Below are positions 28,381-35,877 of a DNA stretch of 64,000 nt, in pieces (position 1 is the first letter of the stretch; the number at the start of each line of letters is the position of its first letter). The position numbers were made by a program, and so were the translations under genes. Origin of the DNA: Ruegeria sp. YS9 (lineage in GTDB: Bacteria > Pseudomonadota > Alphaproteobacteria > Rhodobacterales > Rhodobacteraceae). The stretch spans positions 1,087,001 through 1,151,000 of the forward strand of contig NZ_CP102409.1 in the NCBI RefSeq assembly GCF_024628725.1, written 5' to 3'. The notes beneath the pieces were generated by a model, which saw nothing but the letters and a program-made list of their open reading frames with translations, ran no database searches and had not been told where the DNA came from.

Positions 28381-28729
28381 ACTTTCAGTGAAAGAACATG
28401 AAATTGAGGGCGGGTGCGAAGATTGCATCCGGTGTGGCGCCCGCTGTGCGATGTCCGAAAGGGTGGCCGAAGACAGCGGTTCCACGTGAAAGATCCGCTT
28501 TCAGAACCTGAATCAGTTCCATGTTTTGGGCATTCATCGGAATGTTTTGGATTCTGCCCGGTGGCACCCCAAGGGTGTCAGCTTGGTCGGCCATTCTGAT
28601 ACACGAACAGGCCGCAGCCTTGCTGAACGTGAGGTTTCAGGTGTTCAGGTGACGGGCGCCGATGTCAGCAGCGCCCGCAAGTGGCGGGCGCAACCTGACC
28701 CAAGACCTGAGCCCAAGGCCTGGTCCATT
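28381..28729. other. Intergenic region after tRNA-Leu with a perfect hairpin
   Basis: No convincing gene is seen in this 349-bp stretch. A perfect 8-bp stem (GCGCCCGC at 28671-28678, GCGGGCGC at 28684-28691, loop AAGTG) lies 39 bp past the end of the minus-strand TylF-like gene and may end its transcript. I found no repeat of the tRNA 3' end here that would mark an integration site. Confidence 0.45.
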
Positions 28730-29482
28730 CTAGACCTTTTGGAAATAGACGCCCACACCATCGATTTCGTTGATCGCGGGTGGCTGATAACCCACTTCGT
28801 CAAGATAGTCATGAACGGCAGCTTTGGCTGCGGGAACCACGTGATAATCGTCAACGATGATCCAACCGCCTTTCGAGACCTTGCCGAAAAGGTGCCGCAA
28901 AGGATCTATGGTTGATTCATACATGTCGCCGTCAAGACGCAGCACTGCAATCTGCTCGCTGGGCACCAGTGGCATGGTGTCTTTGAAGAAGCCCTCGATG
29001 AACACGACATTATCGTCCAGAAGCCCGAACTTTTCAAAATTGGCCCTTACAGAATCGGCTGACACGGCCAGAGCGTCGTACTTGTGGAAATCAGACCCCT
29101 TGTCGTGAGGATACAGTTCTTCATTCGGCTCGGGCAGCCCCTGGAAAGAGTCACACAGAACGACGCGTCTGTCATTCTGGCCATATGTAAAAAGAACCGC
29201 TTTCGCAAAGATGCTGGCACCGCCACGCCATACTCCGGTTTCGACAAAATCGCCGGGAATCTGGTTGCCAATGACGGATTCCACCATGGCGCGAACATTG
29301 GCCAATCGCTTGCTGCCTACCATAGTGAACGCAACAGACGGCCAATCCCAGCCGTATTCACGGTTTTTGGAGTTGTAATCCGGTTTGGTGTCTCCAAACA
29401 GAATTGGTGGGTCTTCATAGATCGTGCCATCCAGGGCACGGGCAACCGTGGTCAGATATTGTTCCCGAAGTTCCGCGAGCAT
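28730..29482 (-). CDS. TylF/MycF-family O-methyltransferase
   Basis: A 250-aa SAM-dependent methyltransferase of the macrocin O-methyltransferase (TylF) family, which methylates sugar hydroxyls. SAM motif I is DFVETGVWRGGASIFAKAV; VVLCDSFQGLPEPNEE is the family signature; metal-binding residues lie in LDGDMYESTIDPL and GWIIVDDYHVVPAA. AAGG lies 9 nt upstream of the ATG. It is the first gene of the surface-glycan cluster and shares the GVWxGG motif with two other methyltransferases in it, so it probably modifies a sugar of the same polymer. Confidence 0.85.
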   Translation of the reverse strand: MLAELREQYLTTVARALDGTIYEDPPILFGDTKPDYNSKNREYGWDWPSVAFTMVGSKRLANVRAMVESVIGNQIPGDFVETGVWRGGASIFAKAVLFTYGQNDRRVVLCDSFQGLPEPNEELYPHDKGSDFHKYDALAVSADSVRANFEKFGLLDDNVVFIEGFFKDTMPLVPSEQIAVLRLDGDMYESTIDPLRHLFGKVSKGGWIIVDDYHVVPAAKAAVHDYLDEVGYQPPAINEIDGVGVYFQKV

Positions 29483-29847
29483 AGAAAAAAACCTTGCATA
29501 GATGTCGGGCTGGTTCTGGCCTTTCTACTGTAAAGATTCAACAAGAATCGCGGGAAATGGCCTGGGGGCATGGCTAATCAGAGTCATATTTTGGCAAAAT
29601 GTGCCCTGTTCAATTCAGGCACGCGGTTTTATTCAGCTTCGGCGTGCAGAATGAAACATATCTTTTTCAACGCTGGGCAATACATGAAAGCTTGCAGCGA
29701 TTTCGGCGATTATGCTCTGGCCCAACCCATTTTCGGGGCCGTGCAACGCCTGCCTCGCGCTTCTTTCTGCGTTTGATGTAAAGGAAGCTTGTAAACCCGT
29801 GCCTTTCAGGAGATGAAGCACGCAAGCCATCAGGTAAGGGCATAGTG
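29483..29847. other. Divergent intergenic region, no feature recognised
   Basis: A 365-bp gap between two divergent methyltransferase genes. A 68-codon frame at 29570-29776 exists but has no recognisable family and no clear ribosome binding site, so it is not called. The region should hold the promoters of both flanking genes, but I could not identify them. Confidence 0.4.
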
Positions 29848-30678
29848 GTGAGCAGATTTACGGAAATTGTCTCGACTGTCTTGCGCTCGGTTTTGGGCGG
29901 TTCAAAAAAGAAGATAATTCAACCGGTAGTCTGGTCGGAGCGGAACAGATGTACCGTTGACGGTGTCAATTTTTTCGCCACGGTCGACATCGCAGAATAC
30001 CACGAAATCACATCGAACGATAGCGAGTTTCTGCTGGTGAAAACCCGCGAAATGATCGAGGCCGAACTGGATTGCACCTCGAAGATCGATGTTCGCAATA
30101 TCGTCGATATCGGAGTATGGCAGGGCGGGAGCGTCGTGCTCCTCGATCGTGTTTTTCGACCTGACAAACTGGTTGCTGTTGAGTATTCGACGCGCGAACT
30201 GCCTCACCTTGACGCCTATATCGAAAGGCATTCTCGACAGGACAACGTGCGCCTTTACAAGGGGGTAAGTCAGGCTGACGTCAATCGGTTCGGGGAATTG
30301 CTGGATGCAGAGTTCGGCAACGAGAAGATTGACCTCGTCATAGATGACGCTTCGCACCAGTATTTGGAAACCTTGTTGTCGTTCAACCTCGTTTTTCCGC
30401 GCATGTCTGAAGGGGGCGTCTTCGTCATTGAAGACTGGCAATGGTCCACGATGGACGAACATTACAACTCCGACTATTTCGACGGGAAAAAGGCGCTGGC
30501 CAACCTGGTGCTTCAGTGCGTCATGTCCTGCGCCTGCCGGCCAGATATCGTTCGCGAAGTCATCGTGAAAAATCACTCAGCTATGATTGTTCGGGGCGAG
30601 GCTGAACTGCAAAGCGGTGCTTTTGACATTACCGAGATCGCCCGCAATCGAGGCGAGACTATTCCCCTGGTACTATAG
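29848..30678 (+). CDS. Class I SAM-dependent methyltransferase (Methyltransf_24-like)
   Basis: A 276-aa methyltransferase. The SAM-binding motif is RNIVDIGVWQGGSVVLLDRVFRPDKLVAVEYS, followed by KIDLVIDDASHQYLETLLSFNLVFPRMSEGGVFVIEDW, the acidic pair of this family. The start is a GTG: AAGGG is 7 nt before the GTG at 29848 and 4 nt before one at 29845, so 29848 is chosen. It sits between a TylF-type methyltransferase and an acyltransferase, suggesting sugar modification. The exact acceptor is unknown. Confidence 0.78.
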   Translation: MSRFTEIVSTVLRSVLGGSKKKIIQPVVWSERNRCTVDGVNFFATVDIAEYHEITSNDSEFLLVKTREMIEAELDCTSKIDVRNIVDIGVWQGGSVVLLDRVFRPDKLVAVEYSTRELPHLDAYIERHSRQDNVRLYKGVSQADVNRFGELLDAEFGNEKIDLVIDDASHQYLETLLSFNLVFPRMSEGGVFVIEDWQWSTMDEHYNSDYFDGKKALANLVLQCVMSCACRPDIVREVIVKNHSAMIVRGEAELQSGAFDITEIARNRGETIPLVL

Positions 30679-30710
30679 ATCCGAATTGTGTCGGTGGGCG
30701 TGCTCTGCCG

Positions 30711-31808
30711 TCACGACGCCAATTGTTGTGACACTGTATCTCTCAGTTCAGGTTTGGTTATCCGGCGGGCCAGACGCATGAACGGAACTTCGACGACATA
30801 ATGGATAACAGTTGCAATGGGTACTGCCACGGCAAGGGTAACTGCGCAGACCACGGGCACCACAAGATCCGGGTTGTCCGTAAGCGTTGCGGCCCATCTG
30901 GTCAGATTTGTCTTATAGATCAAAAACGGATGCATCAGATACAGGCTGTAACTGATCTTTCCCAGAAAACGCGTTGTAGAGTTGTACAGTGCAGAGACAG
31001 GTCGAAGCGCTTGCGATAGCACGAGACTTGCAGAGGCAACGCCCCAGCCCAACACAAACTCGAGCGGGACCGGCTTGTACAGTTTCTGTGCCTCATCAGG
31101 GATCGGCCCGAACAGAAACATGAAAACCAACCCGGCCAGGCCCGCGACGAGGGTGGCATAGCCAAGAAGGCCCGCGTGCGAAGTCGGTGTCAAACGGTAG
31201 ATGCACCAGACGATCAGGCCCAACGCAAAATACGGGGCGTTCGTGAAAAAGCTGGTCCAATAGTAGTAATCGGGAACTTCGCCCTGACCAGACAAGTTTA
31301 TAGACGCCCATCCCAAGCAGGCGAGCAAGAAGAGAATTATCGCTGACCAAATATTCCGCCAAATCCAAAGGAAGGGGAACAGAAGATAGAAGATGACTTC
31401 GACGCCGATTGACCAACCCGCCGGAACAAGACTGGTTTGTTCACTGGGGACAAACCCGAACAGAAATGTCATATTCCTGATGATCGTACCCGTTTCGGCT
31501 TGGACACCTATATACAGCCAGGCGAAAAGCATCAGGTAAAAGAGCGGGGCAATTCGAAAAAACCTGCGCAAGGCATAGGCCCAACTTCGATCAATGGAAA
31601 CTCCATTTGGATAAGCCAGCGACATGGACATCGCGCTGATTATGAAAAACAGCGGCACCCCCATCGAAAAATAGTCGACGCCCCAGTCTGTGTAATCGAC
31701 TCCAAGTGGATGAATGAGCACTGCGTGTACAAACACGACCGCAGCCGCTGCGATACCGCGCAGAGCATCAAGGCCATGCGCCCTTTGGTCTTTGAGATTA
31801 CCTGTCAT
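30711..31808 (-). CDS. Acyltransferase family 3 (OafA/NodX-type) membrane protein
   Basis: A 365-aa inner-membrane O-acyltransferase with about ten membrane helices. The family signature is at the N-terminus: GLDALRGIAAAAVVFVHAVLIHP, with the catalytic-type His, followed by FSMGVPLFFIISAMSM and FRIAPLFYLMLFAWLYIG. Such enzymes transfer acetyl or other acyl groups to surface polysaccharides. It lies on the minus strand within the glycan cluster, so it probably acylates the same product. Confidence 0.88.
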   Translation of the reverse strand: MTGNLKDQRAHGLDALRGIAAAAVVFVHAVLIHPLGVDYTDWGVDYFSMGVPLFFIISAMSMSLAYPNGVSIDRSWAYALRRFFRIAPLFYLMLFAWLYIGVQAETGTIIRNMTFLFGFVPSEQTSLVPAGWSIGVEVIFYLLFPFLWIWRNIWSAIILFLLACLGWASINLSGQGEVPDYYYWTSFFTNAPYFALGLIVWCIYRLTPTSHAGLLGYATLVAGLAGLVFMFLFGPIPDEAQKLYKPVPLEFVLGWGVASASLVLSQALRPVSALYNSTTRFLGKISYSLYLMHPFLIYKTNLTRWAATLTDNPDLVVPVVCAVTLAVAVPIATVIHYVVEVPFMRLARRITKPELRDTVSQQLAS

Positions 31809-32125
31809 GATCTACTCGAGATGCCGCAACCTTGCTGCCAAATGACTTCGGCAGCAGTGAACACCAGCTATAGATGTCTGGCGCGCGAAGGCAATCCGAA
31901 TGACGGTTTCAAGGCAGAGGCACGCTGCGGGATCGCTGTCTGCGGCGTCGTGGCCGTCTGCGGAGTTTTGCAGTTGGCAGTCACTGAACCGGCGGGCTCG
32001 TCCACTTGCAATGCAATTCCGGGGCCCGTAACAAAGCCGCAGGCAGGGATGCGCGCTATACATCTGCAAAGATGCGTTTTTTCCCGCTATCCTGAATTTG
32101 CGGGCCACGGGTACAGGTAGACGCG
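31809..32125. other. Intergenic region, no feature recognised
   Basis: A 317-bp divergent gap between the acyltransferase and the GT2 gene. It shows no coding potential I trust, no strong hairpin and no identifiable promoter. Confidence 0.4.
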
Positions 32126-34009
32126 ATGAGACTTGTCATATCCACGATGAAAGACGAAGGGCCGTTCATCCTGGAATGGATTGCATATTATCTTTCGATC
32201 GGCTTCACGCATTTTATCGTCAATTCGAACGATTGTTCCGATGGCACCGACGCGATTCTTCGGCGATGCCAGGAACTGGGGTTTCTGGCGCATATCGACA
32301 ATCCCGGTCCGTGGGAATTTGGACCTCAGGCTTCAGCTTATGCAAACGCCATGGAACACCCCTGGAGCAAAGAGGCCGAATGGATTTTGGTCTGCGACGT
32401 GGATGAATTTCTTGATATTCGCGTCGGCGACGGGACGCTGGACGATTTGTTTCGTGCATTGCCGCATGCGGACGGATTTGCCGCGATCTGGCAGTTGTTC
32501 GGGCACAACGGAATCGTCGAGTTCGAAGACAGGTTCATTGTCGAGCAATTCACCTGTGCGGGCGAGCTTGGCGCCGTCAGCCCCCATAACTTGCGGGCGT
32601 TCAAATCGCTGTTCCGCAACAACGGATCGTATCGCACGATAAGCACGCATCGACCGCGCGGCCCGATACCCAACAAGGCGGATCGATTTGCCTGGGTCGA
32701 CGGGGACGGGGATCCGTTGCCGCCGGCCATGCGAAGACGCGGGTGGGCGTATTCATCAACGGGCGCCGGGTTTGGTCGCAGGCTTTTTCGGATGAACCAC
32801 TATGCGGTGAGGTCCGTGGAAAGCTATCTGATGAAACGGTTGCGCGGGGATGTGAACACCTCGAGCTTTCATCCGAAGATGGAGGCAACCGGTCAAGCTT
32901 ACTGGAAGCTGCATTGCTATAACGACATCGAAGAAACCTCGATCCTGTCCAAAGTCGCGCGACTGCGGGAGGTTTACGAAAAACTGCGATCCGATCCTGT
33001 TCTGGGGCAATTGCATCATCAGGCGGTTGCATTTCACAAGGAACGTATTGCAAGCCTCAGAAAAACCGAGGTGGCGCAGGATTTCGTTGCAAAGTTCAGC
33101 CGCTTTCGCAGCGGGCGCTATGTCAAGGCGCTGGACCTCGGCGTGATGGAAGACGGCGATCTGTCCTTCAACGCCGAAATGTACAAGGACCCGGAAATCA
33201 CATTTGCCCAGGTCGCGAAATGGACGCGGCTTGGCAAGATGTCCAAGCCCGAGAACTCCAGGCCATACAATTTCCCCTGGTTTGTTCGGCTCGACTCCCT
33301 CGAAACCTCGTTCGATTACGAAGAGGCCGCCGCGCAGCACGCGCAAATCACGGATGCCAAACAAGTCTCGGTGCCGTTTGATCCAAAGGATCCTGTCTAC
33401 CTGCCTGCTGTCCCCCCGGAAGTTGAAAGAACAAAAGACCAGCGGCAGAGTTTTCTTCGATCGATCAGTGGCAAGAAGAACTGGGTGCTAATCGGACATG
33501 TTGAGACTGAAATCATTGAAGAAATACTTGACCTTGACGCTGTCGAGAGATTGACGGTCGTAGGACCGTGGGGGCTGTCATGGGACGGTTTCACCTGCCC
33601 GGATGCAACCCAGGATCCCGAGCTACAGGCGTTGGACCGCACGTTCTATGCACTGCTGGAATATTTCCGCGACCCCATTCTTGCCGGACGATTGCGTGTC
33701 TACCGGGCGCTGCCCCCCTTGATGCTGAAGCTGTTTGAAGACGAAAGCGTCGGTGTCGTCATCATCCGCGGGGTGCGGGCCGAGCAGGTGATGACCCAGC
33801 TGTTGCGCCGCATCGACCGGGTTCTTGCACCCGGGGGCAGTATCGCATTCACATCTTATCGCCGTCATGGTGGCGGGTCGTATACGGGTATGAATGCGGC
33901 AATAAACAGTTTTCTGGGGCGCAATGCTGCGCGGTACCGGGTAACCAGCTTGCAGCCACCGTGGCTTGGTATCGACAAGTTGCCACCACTTGACAAAAAG
34001 GATGCATAG
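32126..34009 (+). CDS. GT2-type glycosyltransferase fused to a methyltransferase-like C-terminal domain
   Basis: A 627-aa protein. Residues 1-~310 form a Glyco_tranf_2_4-type domain: MRLVISTMKDEGPFILEWIAYY, HFIVNSNDCSDGTDAILRR, the DxD motif in VCDVDEFLDIRVG, and MNHYAVRSVESYLMKRLRGDV. The last ~180 residues (NWVLIGHVETEIIEEIL, VERLTVVGPWG, DRVLAPGGSIAFTSYRRHGGG) have the layout of a degenerate class I methyltransferase without an obvious glycine-rich SAM loop. No membrane segment is visible. It starts the plus-strand glycan operon and is followed by a methyltransferase and a second GT2 gene. Confidence 0.78.
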   Translation: MRLVISTMKDEGPFILEWIAYYLSIGFTHFIVNSNDCSDGTDAILRRCQELGFLAHIDNPGPWEFGPQASAYANAMEHPWSKEAEWILVCDVDEFLDIRVGDGTLDDLFRALPHADGFAAIWQLFGHNGIVEFEDRFIVEQFTCAGELGAVSPHNLRAFKSLFRNNGSYRTISTHRPRGPIPNKADRFAWVDGDGDPLPPAMRRRGWAYSSTGAGFGRRLFRMNHYAVRSVESYLMKRLRGDVNTSSFHPKMEATGQAYWKLHCYNDIEETSILSKVARLREVYEKLRSDPVLGQLHHQAVAFHKERIASLRKTEVAQDFVAKFSRFRSGRYVKALDLGVMEDGDLSFNAEMYKDPEITFAQVAKWTRLGKMSKPENSRPYNFPWFVRLDSLETSFDYEEAAAQHAQITDAKQVSVPFDPKDPVYLPAVPPEVERTKDQRQSFLRSISGKKNWVLIGHVETEIIEEILDLDAVERLTVVGPWGLSWDGFTCPDATQDPELQALDRTFYALLEYFRDPILAGRLRVYRALPPLMLKLFEDESVGVVIIRGVRAEQVMTQLLRRIDRVLAPGGSIAFTSYRRHGGGSYTGMNAAINSFLGRNAARYRVTSLQPPWLGIDKLPPLDKKDA

Positions 34010-34103
34010 CTTCTGGTTCTTGCGCCGACGGCGTGGTAGCCATGTTTCAATAAACAAAACGGGTTCTGCGTGAACAGGATACCCGTCTGCAAGTGAGGTC
34101 GAG

Positions 34104-34775
34104 ATGTCAAACGAATCCAAGGTTATCGGTGTTGCGCCCGGCAGCCAGAAGAAACCGAAGGCTGACAAGGCGACCAAGCGCAAGAACAGCAAGGAAGCAA
34201 TCCGTCGCACATTCCTTTCGCGTTTGCCAAAGGGGGGCTTGGCCGTTGAAATCGGTGTCTGGCAGGGTGAGTTCTCTCCGACCATTCTGAAACTGATCGA
34301 GCCCAGTCAGCTTTTTCTGATCGACCCATGGAAGCATATTGGTGAGGAATCGCACACAACCGCGTTTGTGGGCCGGACCGAAGATGAAAAGATGGAGGCC
34401 ATCTTCCAGAAGGTCGTAAAGTCTTTCGAGGCCGAGATCGAAGAAGGCAAGGTTGGTATCATACGCGATTTTTCGGTACCCGCGTTGGAGCTTTTCGATG
34501 ATGACAGCATCTCGTTCGCCTATGTTGATGGGGATCATTCATATGAAGGCGTGACCGCCGATCTGGCCGCTTTGTTTCCCAAGATCAAACCCGGTGGGAT
34601 CATGGCATTCGACGACTACCACCGCCGCGGCTGGTGGGGCGACGGCGTGATCCGTGCGGTCAACGAGTTTCTGGGCCAGCACCCCCGAGAGCTGCGCATC
34701 CGCGCGATTGCCGGCGCGCAGATCGCCATCGAAAAGATTGTCCCGCAAGATGACAGCAAAGGTCAGAACGACTAG
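34104..34775 (+). CDS. Class I SAM-dependent methyltransferase (Methyltransf_24-like)
   Basis: A 223-aa cytoplasmic methyltransferase. After a basic N-terminal tail (KKPKADKATKRKNSKEA) comes motif I GGLAVEIGVWQGEFSPTIL, then LFLIDPWKHIG, and the acidic motif ISFAYVDGDHSYEGVTADL with PGGIMAFDDYHRRGWWGDG. It shares GVWQG with the 29.8-kb gene. GAGG is 5 nt before the ATG. It is 13 bp ahead of the next glycosyltransferase, hence co-transcribed, and likely methylates the sugar that enzyme transfers. Confidence 0.82.
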   Translation: MSNESKVIGVAPGSQKKPKADKATKRKNSKEAIRRTFLSRLPKGGLAVEIGVWQGEFSPTILKLIEPSQLFLIDPWKHIGEESHTTAFVGRTEDEKMEAIFQKVVKSFEAEIEEGKVGIIRDFSVPALELFDDDSISFAYVDGDHSYEGVTADLAALFPKIKPGGIMAFDDYHRRGWWGDGVIRAVNEFLGQHPRELRIRAIAGAQIAIEKIVPQDDSKGQND

Positions 34776-34788
34776 GCGGCGGGGATAA

Positions 34789-35850
34789 GTGGCAGCGATG
34801 GAAAAGCCTGAAAAGATCCTCATCACTGCGATGAAGAACGAGGGTCCCTATATTCTGGAATGGGTGGCCCATCACAAGGTGCTGGGGTTTGACCGGATCA
34901 TTGTCTACACCAATGATTGTACAGACGGCACCAACCAGATTCTGAGACGCTTGCAGGACTTGGGCCATGTGGAGTTTCACAGGAACCGGGTTGGAACCGG
35001 TGGGATACATCGATCTGCGCTGAGGCAGGCACGGCGCTTGCCGGTGGTGAAAGACGCAAAATGGATATATGTCGGCGACGCGGATGAATTCCTGAATATT
35101 CACGTTGGAAATCACAGGGTTGATGATCTGATCGAGGCAACGCCCGGCGTTGACGTCATTTCCATCCCCTGGAAGATTTTCTCGAACAGTGGTCGGCATG
35201 TTATGCGCGATACGCTGGTGACGCGGCAGTTCTACGATTGTGAACTGGATTTCGAACAAGGCGGGGCAGGGCGCCGGTTTGTCAAATCCCTGTTCCGGCA
35301 GGGCGATTTCTATCTTCGCTTCGGGTTGCACAACCCGCACCCCCGCCCCGAACTTCAGGCTGGCGTGTTCCGGTCCGTGCCCGGAGGGCATGCCACGGAA
35401 CCTGCCCCATTCGGCAACCATGTCTCGCCCCCGTTCGGTTTTGAAGTCGCACAGATCAACCACTATGCCGTCAGATCCACGCAGGCCTATCTGGCCAAGC
35501 GCAGCCGAGGTCGGGCAAATCATTCCTCGCAGACACTTGGAACCGAATATTGGGACCGCTGGAACCGTGGCGGTGCCAAAGATGAAACAATCCTGCGGTA
35601 CAAGGATGAAGTGGATGCGGTGCTGGAAGAGTTTCGCGCTGATGACAGGCTTCGACGGCTGCATAGAAGAGCGTTCCGCTGGCACAAGGCGCTGATCAAC
35701 GATCTGCTGAAACTGCCAGAGTATGATGAGCTGTACCAGAAACTTCTTGAAAAACCGGCTGTGGATTTTGTCGCAAAGGACCGCGGCGTAAGGGAGCGCC
35801 TGTCGGCAGGCTCTCCATCTTCTTCTGACGAAAACCGGACAGAGTCCTGA
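34789..35850 (+). CDS. GT2-type (Glyco_tranf_2_4) glycosyltransferase
   Basis: A ~353-aa relative of the N-terminal domain of the 32.1-kb gene: ILITAMKNEGPYILEWVAHHKVLGFDRIIVYTNDCTDGTNQILRR, DxD motif in YVGDADEFLNIHVG, and INHYAVRSTQAYLAKRSRGRAN. It lacks a methyltransferase tail. The GTG at 34789 and an ATG at 34798 (residue 4) are both possible starts; GGGGA spacing is poor for either. The two glycosyltransferases are probably paralogues adding successive residues. Confidence 0.82.
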   Translation: MAAMEKPEKILITAMKNEGPYILEWVAHHKVLGFDRIIVYTNDCTDGTNQILRRLQDLGHVEFHRNRVGTGGIHRSALRQARRLPVVKDAKWIYVGDADEFLNIHVGNHRVDDLIEATPGVDVISIPWKIFSNSGRHVMRDTLVTRQFYDCELDFEQGGAGRRFVKSLFRQGDFYLRFGLHNPHPRPELQAGVFRSVPGGHATEPAPFGNHVSPPFGFEVAQINHYAVRSTQAYLAKRSRGRANHSSQTLGTEYWDRWNRGGAKDETILRYKDEVDAVLEEFRADDRLRRLHRRAFRWHKALINDLLKLPEYDELYQKLLEKPAVDFVAKDRGVRERLSAGSPSSSDENRTES

Positions 35851-35877
35851 CAACACAGCCCCTGGAGAAATAGACGA

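Noticed and set aside
28294..28729. Attachment-site duplication of the tRNA-Leu 3' end
   Set aside because: I looked for the terminal TCGACCGCACCA elsewhere in the window and did not see it, so an integration event at the tRNA is not supported here.
29570..29776. Short 68-codon frame between the divergent methyltransferase genes
   Set aside because: No family similarity recognised and no clear ribosome binding site; lies in promoter space.
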